From a virus, in IMG/VR virus record IMGVR_UViG_3300033064_002024, positions 1 to 36,514 of that record: 36,514 nucleotides of DNA. One strand, written 5' to 3'. The notes under the pieces are model-generated. The model searched no databases and was not told the origin of the DNA. It saw nothing but the letters and a program-made list of their open reading frames with translations. The position numbers were made by a program, and so were the translations under genes. Every line of letters starts with the position of its first letter. Position 1 is the first letter of the stretch. Shown here in pieces: positions 12,460 through 19,608 of the stretch.

Positions 12460-12656
12460 GACATAGGCAACGGGCAGCGATCTCGCAGGCAGAGATCAGG
12501 AAGAAATGTAAGCTGTACGGCGTGTTCCTGGAGGGCTTCCGAGCCTTCGGGCGTGGCTGCTCGGAGACGGAGAACCCGTACACCGATCTAAAGAAACACA
12601 AAGCCTGGAAGGACGGTCGGCACATGGCGTCCCTGAAGGCAGAGGAGGAGCGATGA
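12441..12656 (+). CDS. Rmf/CrpP-fold small protein (71 aa)
   Basis: The region FLEGFRAFGRGCSETENPYT then KKHKAWKDGRHMAS matches the pattern G-x2-A-x3-G-x5-NPY-x7-W-x2-G of ribosome modulation factor and CrpP-like proteins, which bind ribosomes or nucleic acids. The N-terminus is basic. The start could be ATG 12441 or GTG 12456; GGGG just upstream slightly favours 12441. In bacteria Rmf dimerises ribosomes in stationary phase; here it might reprogram host translation, but many phage members of the fold have unknown roles. Assigned by eye. Confidence 0.6.
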   Translation: MRAFPVRHRQRAAISQAEIRKKCKLYGVFLEGFRAFGRGCSETENPYTDLKKHKAWKDGRHMASLKAEEER

Positions 12657-12721
12657 TCCCTTGGCAAAGAATAAAGTTCTTCATCAAGGCACTGGTCGCC
12701 GCTACCCTAATTCTATGGTGA
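12653..12721 (+). CDS. 22-residue membrane peptide, paralogue of the 1202-1270 peptide
   Basis: ATG 12653 overlaps the previous stop and follows GAGGAGGAG. The peptide MIPWQRIKFFIKALVAATLI (plus LW) shares W-Q-R-I at residues 4-7, AL at 13-14 and ATLILW at the end with the C-terminal 22 residues of the gene at 1070-1270. It is a single membrane helix with two or three basic residues near its N-terminus. The conservation of so short a peptide at two loci argues that it is real. Role unknown. Confidence 0.55.
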   Translation: MIPWQRIKFFIKALVAATLILW

Positions 12722-13170
12722 ACCAACCCATGAATCTCTACGACGACATGATGCGAACGCGATGCCCCGGTTCCCCGGAGCCGCCCAAGCGTAAGCGGTC
12801 CCCCCGGAAGAACCTAGAAGCCGGTGTTATACGGGACTGCATCGGGTACCTGCACAAATCGAGACGGGTGATCTATGTAGAGCGTCGGAACACTGGGGCG
12901 ATACAGTTTACCGATGGCAGCCGGGTGGCGTTCGGTTCTAAAGGGGCGGCTGACATCTGGTGTCTGATCGGAACTCATAGGGGTACATGGCCCCGCTCGT
13001 CCTATGTACTTCGACACGTCGAGATCGAATGTAAACGACGAGACGGGAAGGGCGTACAGTCCCAGGCCCAGAAGGATTTCCAAGCGTTTTGTGACGCAAA
13101 TCACATCCCTTACCTGTTAGTTACTTCGGCAGAAGAACTTACAGAAAAATTACGGGATATTCTGGCTTGA
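12715..13170 (+). CDS. VRR-NUC family endonuclease (151 aa)
   Basis: The PD-(D/E)XK core is visible: Glu35, SKGAADIW with Asp80, HVEIECK with Glu103, Glu105 and Lys107, and a following QSQAQKDF helix, all as in VRR-NUC proteins (restriction-like nucleases, often structure-specific). The length fits stand-alone phage members. The start is uncertain: ATG 12715 overlaps the preceding peptide stop, ATG 12730 is an alternative, and a TTG at 12661 opens the same frame. The enzyme probably processes branched or single-strand-flanked DNA during replication or recombination. Its end overlaps the next promoter by 4 nt. Confidence 0.85.
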   Translation: MVNQPMNLYDDMMRTRCPGSPEPPKRKRSPRKNLEAGVIRDCIGYLHKSRRVIYVERRNTGAIQFTDGSRVAFGSKGAADIWCLIGTHRGTWPRSSYVLRHVEIECKRRDGKGVQSQAQKDFQAFCDANHIPYLLVTSAEELTEKLRDILA

Positions 13171-13195
13171 CAGATTCGCAACTGTCGGGTATAGT
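13167..13195 (+). promoter_or_regulatory. Sigma70-type promoter for the recombination genes
   Basis: TTGACA (13167-13172), 17 nt, TATAGT (13190-13195). The spacer shares TCGCAACT[G/A]TCGGG with the leftward promoter at 654-682. Predicted initiation near 13202 is only about 7 nt before ATG 13209, so this transcript would lack the AGGAG at 13196-13200 and be nearly leaderless. Confidence 0.8.
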
Positions 13196-13208
13196 AGGAG
13201 AATCGACG

Positions 13209-14450
13209 ATGATAGAACTCGCCTCCGAAACCGATCCCTTTTCCCAATCCGCCACATCCGTTGTTGCGTTCAAGTCCTGTCCAACGCTCTATTTTCTTTC
13301 TTATATCATGCGGCTACAGCCGGTGGTCGTGGACGAGGCTCTACGCATGGGCACAAGCTGGCACAAATGCCTGGAAATCCTCACGATGTCAGCGGGGGGA
13401 GACTGTCCCAATATGTGCATAAGTGCGAGTGGTCACCAGTGCTCTCTTTGTGGGGGATCGGGTACCCTGCCCGATGACATGCGAGTAGTCTTAGTGGAAC
13501 ATCTGAACCAAGCCTACGCTGTCGTGCCCCCCTCCGTCGAGTCCGAGAAATGGGAGGTCGAGCGTATAACCCTGCTTAACTGTGCTTTGGGTTGGCTGTG
13601 GTATTGGGGAGATGATACCGTAGAGACCCTCGCCCGTGAGGTCGGGTTCCACAGGACGGTGAACAGTCTTACCCGCCGAGTAGGTTACATCGACCGACTC
13701 ATTCGATGGCGGGGGTCGTGTTCGCTCGGAGAGTACAAGAGTACAGGTAAACCGATTGATTCTGGTTCGGCGTACTGGCGTGGTCTCAACGCGAACACGC
13801 AATTGAATATGTATCTGATTGAGGCCCGTATAGCCCAGGCTGACGGGAAGTTGACCCAATTTGGGGTCGCCCCCGACGACCCGGCAATCGCTGGTGTCCT
13901 GTACGACGTGTGGGCGAAGCCGAAGACCAAGCCGAAGAACCTCACAATGGGGGCCACTAAGAAGTTCATCAAGGATGGCGAGTATTGTGGGCAACAGTTC
14001 GAGGTAACAGTGTTCGACCAAGCGGTCTCTGTAAATGGGCAGGATACCCTGGTCACACTCGGGACCAAACCCAAACCCACGAAGAAGAATCCCGACCCCG
14101 AACAACCCTTTGCGATCTGCGAAACACCAGAAATGTACGGTGCTCGGCTCCTGGCTGACATCCAGGAACGACCCGAGAAGTATTTTGCCCGGCGGCTGAT
14201 CGCCCGGACAGACCGGGAGCTTGAGCAGGCCGATGCGGAGTTGGCCAGGATCGCCCGAGTGGTCAATCTTATGACCATCCGGGATCTATGGTACAAGAAC
14301 GAACAGCATTGCAACGCAACGTATCGCTGCAAGTTCTTCCAGCTTTGCCACTACGGTCTCCTGAACGACGTGAGAGAGGGACGTATACCAGAAGGCTTTG
14401 AAAGGAAAAGGAAACATCATGCCACCCAGTCGGAAACAAACCAAAGTTAG
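13209..14450 (+). CDS. Cas4/RecB-like PD-(D/E)XK exonuclease with cysteine cluster (413 aa)
   Basis: The start at 13209 is chosen for AGGAG 8 nt upstream; a TTG at 13167 is in frame but lies on the promoter. Motifs: FKSCPTLYFL with Cys24, GTSWH with His52, GYIDR with Asp162, GEYKST with Glu175 and Lys177, NTQLNMY with Gln198, and C-terminal Cys368, Cys374 and Cys380 (CNATYRCKFFQLC). Together with Cys24 these would bind an iron-sulfur cluster, as in Cas4 and AddB nucleases. An insertion at 66-84 has DCPNMC and CSLCGGSG, like a DnaJ-type zinc knuckle. It likely resects DNA ends for the Sak4-like annealing system encoded next. Confidence 0.88.
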   Translation: MIELASETDPFSQSATSVVAFKSCPTLYFLSYIMRLQPVVVDEALRMGTSWHKCLEILTMSAGGDCPNMCISASGHQCSLCGGSGTLPDDMRVVLVEHLNQAYAVVPPSVESEKWEVERITLLNCALGWLWYWGDDTVETLAREVGFHRTVNSLTRRVGYIDRLIRWRGSCSLGEYKSTGKPIDSGSAYWRGLNANTQLNMYLIEARIAQADGKLTQFGVAPDDPAIAGVLYDVWAKPKTKPKNLTMGATKKFIKDGEYCGQQFEVTVFDQAVSVNGQDTLVTLGTKPKPTKKNPDPEQPFAICETPEMYGARLLADIQERPEKYFARRLIARTDRELEQADAELARIARVVNLMTIRDLWYKNEQHCNATYRCKFFQLCHYGLLNDVREGRIPEGFERKRKHHATQSETNQS

Positions 14451-14802
14451 TAAAGTATTGAGGCTTTTCATTCTTCGTGTCCTCGCGGGAGATTATGGAC
14501 GCGAGGACAACATGAGGATCGAAGACCTGGCAGACAACATTGAAGTACGTCTCTGTGCCATCGACCATCCCGATACTACAACTGAGGAATCAGAGAATGC
14601 CGAAGAAGAAAGCCCCACCGAACGTCTGTCAATCCACGGCCCGCCCACCCCAGGTTGCCGGGGCATCGAAGGCTCCGACAGCGACTACCCCGACCCCACC
14701 GAAGAAGAAGCCCCTGCCGCCGCTGCCCCCGAGGAAGCCGGGGGCCTGTACATCGGCGTCGAGCCCCTTGAAGACGTTCCGGGTGCAGCCCTGGACGGGT
14801 GA
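14419..14802 (+). CDS. Hypothetical protein with acidic tail, overlapping the ATPase gene (127 aa)
   Basis: AAAGGAAAAGG precedes the start at 14419. Residues 1-50 look helical and basic (KVSKVLRLFILRVLAGDYG, then RIEDLADNIEVRL), possibly a small winged-helix or helical domain. The rest is acidic and low in complexity (TTTEESENAEEESPTE, later DPTEEEAPAAAAPEEAG). The last 206 nt (14597-14802) also encode the N-terminus of the next protein in another frame. Both frames are rich in GC at the third codon position, so dual coding is plausible. Alternatively, the real product ends by frameshift into the ATPase frame. Function unknown. Confidence 0.55.
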   Translation: MPPSRKQTKVSKVLRLFILRVLAGDYGREDNMRIEDLADNIEVRLCAIDHPDTTTEESENAEEESPTERLSIHGPPTPGCRGIEGSDSDYPDPTEEEAPAAAAPEEAGGLYIGVEPLEDVPGAALDG

Positions 14803-15592
14803 GAACGAGGGCGAGAAGGTCGTCGGGTACGGTGACACCGGCCTGGGTAAGACGACACTGTTCTCCATGATGCCCAACCCGGTCTTTATCGGTCTCGATG
14901 AGGGCGGGCGACGTATCATCAATCCGAAGACTCAGGAACCGATCAATCGTATCGAAGGTATTGCAACATACGACGACGTTCGCTCGGCTCTGGGCCAGTT
15001 CGATCTGTGGCCGAAGGGTGGATCGTGTGTTGTTGACACCTTTACTTTGCTTGAGCTTCTCGCCGAGAAGCACGTACTGGAAACGATTCCCTTACCGAAG
15101 GGTGGACAAGCAAAGAACCTGAAGAGCTACGGATGGAACGATGGCCCCTCGCATGTACTTGACGCCATGCGATTAATCCTACAAGACCTCGACGGGCTGA
15201 TCCGTCGTGGTGTCAATGTCGGCCTGGTCTGCCAGGAACAGGCGATCACGATTGCGAACCCGGAGGGGACGGACTACCTGCAAGCCTGCCCGAAGGTCCA
15301 CCATGACCGGCAGTACAGCACCATGCTGGAAATGTGTGCCTGGGCGGATCAGGTCTTCCGCCTCGCCTACCACGATACTGCGGTCCACACAATAGGGGAT
15401 CAGAAGGTCGGGAAGATCACCACGGCGAGTTCGCAACGGGCCGTCTACATCCAGGGTGCCCAGTATTTCCGGGCAAAGAGCCGTACCCTGAATCAGTTCA
15501 TAACAGAAGAGGGTACGCCTATCGAGATCGTTCGATTCGAGCACCCTGCTGACGATTCTATCTGGGCCTTTATTTTCCCACCGAAGGAGTAA
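14597..15592 (+). CDS. Sak4-like RecA/AAA-type ATPase (phage nucleotide-binding protein) (331 aa)
   Basis: GAGGAA lies before ATG 14597. Residues 1-60 are a basic proline-rich segment (KKKPLPPLPPRKPG). The ATPase core starts near 70: Walker A GYGDTGLGKTTLFS (77-90), Walker B GSCVVDTF (142-149, Asp147), and a downstream GVNVGLVCQEQA strand. This fits the AAA_24/Sak4 group of single-strand annealing ATPases, which pair homologous strands in phage recombination. The neighbours, a Cas4-like nuclease upstream and an SSB-like protein downstream, are the usual partners. The N-terminal 69 codons overlap the preceding gene; a start further in is possible but lacks a clear site. Confidence 0.85.
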   Translation: MPKKKAPPNVCQSTARPPQVAGASKAPTATTPTPPKKKPLPPLPPRKPGACTSASSPLKTFRVQPWTGENEGEKVVGYGDTGLGKTTLFSMMPNPVFIGLDEGGRRIINPKTQEPINRIEGIATYDDVRSALGQFDLWPKGGSCVVDTFTLLELLAEKHVLETIPLPKGGQAKNLKSYGWNDGPSHVLDAMRLILQDLDGLIRRGVNVGLVCQEQAITIANPEGTDYLQACPKVHHDRQYSTMLEMCAWADQVFRLAYHDTAVHTIGDQKVGKITTASSQRAVYIQGAQYFRAKSRTLNQFITEEGTPIEIVRFEHPADDSIWAFIFPPKE

Positions 15593-15596
15593 GAGC

Positions 15597-15971
15597 ATGA
15601 AGATGCTAGCTGACTTTGTTATGATCCAACCCGAGACCCGGCATGAGCGGAAAGTCGGTCAGATTTTGTTACCTGACAACTCCGCAGAAGCTAAGATGTT
15701 CTGTCGCGGAACTGTCAGGGCAGTCGGAGAGGGATTGTATCTCTCGAACGGGACACAGATACCCCCCAGCATAGGGCCAGGAGACAAAGTCCTGTACTTC
15801 AAGGATCAGGCTCTTGATATCTCTGTCAAGAACGAAAACATGCACGTTCTACGTGAGGGCCGGATCATCGGTGTCTTTGAACCTGGTGATGCCGACGCCC
15901 CCGGTGTCGGCGGTAAGGGCTTCGTGCTTGCCGCTCACCATGAAGCCGAGTTGAACGAAAGAGGAGTCTGA
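15597..15971 (+). CDS. GroES-like co-chaperonin (124 aa)
   Basis: AAGGAG lies 7 nt before ATG 15597. The protein follows the Cpn10 pattern: DFVMIQPE, a flexible segment with ERKVGQILLPD (18-27, position of the mobile loop), GTVRAVGEG (38-46), GDKVLYF (62-68) and a last strand VLREGRIIGVFE (84-95). It is slightly longer than GroES (about 97 aa) because of a glycine-rich C-terminal tail. It should cap host GroEL to fold phage proteins, like T4 gp31. No GroEL gene is visible. Its place among recombination genes is unusual. Confidence 0.85.
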   Translation: MKMLADFVMIQPETRHERKVGQILLPDNSAEAKMFCRGTVRAVGEGLYLSNGTQIPPSIGPGDKVLYFKDQALDISVKNENMHVLREGRIIGVFEPGDADAPGVGGKGFVLAAHHEAELNERGV

Positions 15972-15973
15972 GC

Positions 15974-16834
15974 ATGTCACAGATTGATCGAGCAGGTTTG
16001 TATCAGGGCGTCATCCAGGATCACGGGATGGGCACCACCCGGCAGAAGGAACTCCCCCAGTTTGTTTGCAATTTACTGGCAACCCACAAGTGGAACGACG
16101 CCACCGAGGCGTGGGAAGAGTGGGACTTTGAGCAGACAATCATCGGTTACTTTGTCCTGGTCCATCTCAACGCACAGGGCGAAGTTGAGCGGTGTCTGAA
16201 TTACGAACAGATTCAGAAGGCTCTGGGCTGGGATGGTGCCTCATTCGCAGGTCTTGGAACCGGTCAGTGGAAGGGTACCGAGGTTCAGTTCCGTGTGGAG
16301 ACCGACGTTTACGACGGCAAGGAATCCCTGAAGGTTTGCTGGATCGACGCCAAGGACGCCCAGGTCGGCCTGCGGAAGCTGGACGCGGCGGCTCTGAGCA
16401 GCCTCGATGCCAAGTATGGTATGACGGGTACCAAGGCTGCTCCCGCTGGTGCCCCGGCCGTCGCCCCCAAGCCGAAGCCCCCGGCAGCCCCTAAGCCCAA
16501 GCCGAAGGCCGAGGCGAAGCCGAAGGCGAAGCCCAAGGCAAAGGCCAAGCCGAAGAAAAAAGGACCGCCCTCGGTCGCCAAGGCCCCCGCCGAGGCCCCG
16601 GCTCCCGCTGTGGCTGAGGCCCCGGCAGCATGTACGATGCAGGAAGCGTATGACGCCTGTGTCGCGGCGAATGAAACCCTCGGCGTATCGGCTGTACCCG
16701 ACGAGGTTCTTGACGATTACTGGACCAGCCAGGCCCAGGCAATCGCGGCCGATACCAACAACGTCACCAACGAGGAGTGGGCTCAGATTCGTGCGGCCGT
16801 AGTCGGTGACATCGGCCTCGACATTCCGTTCTAG
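15974..16834 (+). CDS. SSB-like protein with KPKA linker and DIPF tail (286 aa)
   Basis: AGAGGAG precedes the start at 15974. Residues 1-150 form a domain with DFEQTIIGYFVLVHL, KALGWDGASF and VQFRVETDVYDGKESL, a pattern I recall in an unnamed phage family next to Sak4-type ATPases. Residues about 155-225 are an alanine/proline/lysine linker of KPKA-type repeats. The C-terminus ends GDIGLDIPF, very like the DDDIPF tip through which bacterial SSB recruits partner proteins. I infer single-stranded DNA binding and recruitment, supported by the neighbours but not by a recognised OB-fold signature. Confidence 0.65.
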   Translation: MSQIDRAGLYQGVIQDHGMGTTRQKELPQFVCNLLATHKWNDATEAWEEWDFEQTIIGYFVLVHLNAQGEVERCLNYEQIQKALGWDGASFAGLGTGQWKGTEVQFRVETDVYDGKESLKVCWIDAKDAQVGLRKLDAAALSSLDAKYGMTGTKAAPAGAPAVAPKPKPPAAPKPKPKAEAKPKAKPKAKAKPKKKGPPSVAKAPAEAPAPAVAEAPAACTMQEAYDACVAANETLGVSAVPDEVLDDYWTSQAQAIAADTNNVTNEEWAQIRAAVVGDIGLDIPF

Positions 16835-16849
16835 TAGTACCGTGTTGGC

Positions 16850-16878
16850 GGGGTGGCCGAAGGTCAGTAGGCCACCCC
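16850..16878. terminator. GC-rich hairpin between SSB-like and primase genes
   Basis: GGGGTGGCC (16850-16858) and GGCCACCCC (16870-16878) are perfect 9-bp arms with an 11-nt loop. No U-tract follows, so it may be a Rho-type pause, a processing site or a weak attenuator reducing expression of the primase-helicase. Confidence 0.5.
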
Positions 16879-16898
16879 ATCCCTAATAGGTGAATGGA

Positions 16899-19202
16899 AT
16901 GACTTTCGCCGAACAGTTAATGGTGTACCAGGGCAACATAATCCCGTTGCTGTTGGACAAGTTGGCCCAGCAGTTGCGGGTTAGCGTCAAGTCATTAACA
17001 TCTCTGGGGGTAGGTTACGCTCTTCAAATCCCGTTGAAAGATGGGAAAAGATTCTTCAACTGCTGGACATTTCCGGAACGAGACGAGCACGGGGATATCA
17101 TCGGTCTGTCCCTTCGTCAATGGGATGGGCAGAAGTGGATGGTACCCGGTTCCAAGCACGGCCTGATCTACGTGCCGAACATTCATCGCAGCAACACCCA
17201 ACAGGAACAATACCAGGCAGGCCCTCAGAACTGGGTCCGGACTACAACCGAGACCCCCTGCCCAATATGCAATAAACCAGACTGGTGTTTAGTATCCGCC
17301 GAAGACCCCGATGACCCGAGGGCGGTCTTGTGCGGTCGCGTCAAAGAGGGGGCCAGCAAAGACATGGGTACCGCCGGGTACCTTCACATCCGTAAGGATA
17401 CGGGTGACCTGGCCCCGGAGAACATGTCGGTCCTACCCCCCTCGAACCAGCCCATTCTAATCGTGGAAGGAGCCACGGATACCGCTGCTGCTCTAGACCT
17501 CGGCTTTGTCGCTGTTGGTCGGCCGAGTCACAGCGGGTGCTTGGATAAACTCCCGGCCCTGGTCGCTGGACGATCAGTGATTATCGTGGGGGACAATGAC
17601 GCGGGGGTCGGCCGGGAAGGAATGGAGAAGACGTTTGAGATCCTCCAACCCCATGTCAAATCAGCAGTAAAACTATTACCTCCCGAGGGCGTCAAAGACC
17701 TGCGGCAGTGGGTTGGGCAGGGTCTAACTCGGGGACAGTTCCAGCGGATCGTTCGACTCACGGGTAGCACCACTGAAACCAATCTGATCCTACCGAGCAT
17801 CGCCCCGTTGGACCTGGCGAGGCAGTGGTTAAACACTGTGTATTGCAAGGATGGGATGTACGTGCTGCGTATATACCACAATACCTGGTACGCCTACACC
17901 GGACAACGCTACGAGGAAATCTCTCGCTCGGCGTTACGGCAGATGCTCTACCAGTTCCTCGATGGGAAGCAGTTCAAAAAGCTCAGGCCGAACGGGTTCG
18001 ACATCCTCAACTACGATCCGACGAAGCGGAAGATTGATGAGATAATAGACGCCCTTCTGGCGTTCTGTCCCATCGCCAGTGAGAACATACCATGCTGGAT
18101 AGGGAACAAGTATGCGGCAGTTGATCCGAAGAAGGTGCTCGTCTTCCCGAACGGGTGGTTAAATATTGACGAGTACCTGCAACCTGGGGAGTTCCAGTTC
18201 CATGAGTTGACACCCCAGTTCTTCTCACTCGCTAGTTACCCGTACGCTTTTGACCCGGACGCGACGTGCAATCTGTGGAAGAAGTTCCTTAACCAGTTGT
18301 TCCCCACCGACCCAACAAAGATCGCTCTACTGCAAGAATGGTTCGGGTACAACTTGATCCCCGATAACAGCCAAGAGAAGTTTATGATGTTCCTTGGCCC
18401 GACGCGGGGCGGAAAGAGCACCGTCCTGAGCGTACTGGCGTGTATCCTGGGTGAGTCTCAGGTAATCGCCACGTCGCTTCGCAATCTTTCCCAGCGGTTC
18501 GGTTTGTTTTCCTTCTTTGGGAAACTGGCCGCACTCGTGGGAGACGTGTCAGCGGGGACAAACTACGACGCGACCGAGGCCCTGAATCGCCTGAAGCAAA
18601 TCACGGGAAACGATGCGGTGTGCCTTGAGCGGAAAGGCATGGACATCACACAAACGAATGTCAAGTTATACGCTCGGTTCACCCTAGCCGCGAATGCAAT
18701 GCCCCGGTTCCCCGATTACTCGCGGACCATCGAATCACGAATACTTCTTGTACCGTTCGACATCAGCTTCGCGGGTCGAGAGGACATAACTCTGAAGGCC
18801 CGGTTGAAAGCGGAGGCCCCGGGAATCATGCTCTGGGCACTGAATGGATTGAAGAGACTACAGCGTCAACGGACGTTTACGCTCCCAGCTTCTCATACAA
18901 GTGCCTTGCGACGTGTCCGGGGTGAGACCACTCCCATACTGGACTTCGTCGAGGACAACTGTGAGTTCGGAAAGAGTGCGGACCATTACATTACCTGCGA
19001 ACACCTGTACGAATGCTGGAAGGACTGGGCGATTGCAAACGGCGAACGTCACAATAGCAACAGGTGGTTAAGCCGTGTCGTCCAATCCATGTTCTCGCAC
19101 TGCACCCTCGGTCGTATAAGGATCAATAGTACGCGGAAGCGTGTGTTCTACGGCGTTAAACTGCAAGAAGAGGCGGCAAAGAGATACGGGAGTAAACGAT
19201 GA
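16899..19202 (+). CDS. TOPRIM primase - SF3 (D5-type) helicase (767 aa)
   Basis: ATG 16899 follows TAGGTG by about 7 nt; GTG 16890 in the same frame is an alternative. Domains (counting from 16899): zinc-binding PCPICNKPDWC with Cys145 (120-145), TOPRIM with LIVEGATD (187-194) and VGDNDAG (230-236), a D5_N-like middle (about 310-470), then an SF3 helicase with Walker A GPTRGGKST (500-508), Walker B-like AALVGDVS and a sensor-type TLAANAMP, then an arginine-finger-like SRTIESRIL. It synthesises primers and unwinds the template for the polymerase at 10445. The C-terminal 100 residues resemble the DNA-binding end of D5 proteins. Its stop overlaps the next gene. Confidence 0.94.
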   Translation: MTFAEQLMVYQGNIIPLLLDKLAQQLRVSVKSLTSLGVGYALQIPLKDGKRFFNCWTFPERDEHGDIIGLSLRQWDGQKWMVPGSKHGLIYVPNIHRSNTQQEQYQAGPQNWVRTTTETPCPICNKPDWCLVSAEDPDDPRAVLCGRVKEGASKDMGTAGYLHIRKDTGDLAPENMSVLPPSNQPILIVEGATDTAAALDLGFVAVGRPSHSGCLDKLPALVAGRSVIIVGDNDAGVGREGMEKTFEILQPHVKSAVKLLPPEGVKDLRQWVGQGLTRGQFQRIVRLTGSTTETNLILPSIAPLDLARQWLNTVYCKDGMYVLRIYHNTWYAYTGQRYEEISRSALRQMLYQFLDGKQFKKLRPNGFDILNYDPTKRKIDEIIDALLAFCPIASENIPCWIGNKYAAVDPKKVLVFPNGWLNIDEYLQPGEFQFHELTPQFFSLASYPYAFDPDATCNLWKKFLNQLFPTDPTKIALLQEWFGYNLIPDNSQEKFMMFLGPTRGGKSTVLSVLACILGESQVIATSLRNLSQRFGLFSFFGKLAALVGDVSAGTNYDATEALNRLKQITGNDAVCLERKGMDITQTNVKLYARFTLAANAMPRFPDYSRTIESRILLVPFDISFAGREDITLKARLKAEAPGIMLWALNGLKRLQRQRTFTLPASHTSALRRVRGETTPILDFVEDNCEFGKSADHYITCEHLYECWKDWAIANGERHNSNRWLSRVVQSMFSHCTLGRIRINSTRKRVFYGVKLQEEAAKRYGSKR

Positions 19203-19375
19203 GGGGTAAAACATCAAACGGTAAGGGCAGTACGTATCGTCGTGTTGACCTGAAGAAATTTGGACTCAACTACGATAGGATCTTCCCTTGTAAACATCCA
19301 TGGCGATGGCAAGTACAGATTCGAGTCCTTCATCAGCCTAGGTGGAGATGCCTAAAGTGTGGGGCACTGGTATGA
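19199..19375 (+). CDS. Small zinc-ribbon protein (58 aa)
   Basis: The start overlaps the primase-helicase stop as ATGA, and the stop overlaps the next ATG the same way. The protein is basic (MRGKTSNGKGSTYRRVDLKK). CKH in PCKHPWRWQ and the later CLKCG provide Cys/His ligands for one zinc. It resembles small nucleic-acid-binding ribbons in phages. Function unknown; translation depends on coupling. Confidence 0.6.
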   Translation: MRGKTSNGKGSTYRRVDLKKFGLNYDRIFPCKHPWRWQVQIRVLHQPRWRCLKCGALV

Positions 19376-19608
19376 CAGTCTTCTTCGAGTGGGCCATCCT
19401 CGTGATGTCACTTGTCACACTGTACTGTATGATAAAAAAATACTGGTGGGCTCCCATTGTGGGACTTGTCCAGGAGATCCCCTGGATGGGTTTCGCCATC
19501 GTCACCCGGAGCCTGCCCCTTGCTATAACTACGATTGTGTTCGCGATCATGTATGCCCTTGCGGTACCACGGTGGTACAGAAATGGGAGAAAAACCGATG
19601 GCAACTGA
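19372..19608 (+). CDS. Multi-span membrane protein (78 aa)
   Basis: The start overlaps the previous stop. The protein contains two or three hydrophobic segments, WAILVMSLVTLYCMI (6-20), WWAPIVGLVQEIPWMGFAIV (25-44) and PLAITTIVFAIMYALAV (49-65), with a basic C-terminus PRWYRNGRK. Similar small three-segment membrane proteins with WWAPIxG and IPW occur in phages, to my memory, without a proven role. It overlaps the next gene by 11 nt. A function in membrane modification is possible. Confidence 0.65.
   Translation: MTVFFEWAILVMSLVTLYCMIKKYWWAPIVGLVQEIPWMGFAIVTRSLPLAITTIVFAIMYALAVPRWYRNGRKTDGN

Noticed and set aside
13491-14332. Long minus-strand frames (204 and 215 codons) opposite the Cas4-like nuclease
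   Set aside because: They are shadows of a gene with clear catalytic motifs, lack binding sites and have no recognisable protein features.
16846-16878. GGTGGCCGAAGG as the 5' end of a serine- or leucine-type tRNA
   Set aside because: No T-arm or anticodon arm follows; the sequence is explained by a 9-bp hairpin.
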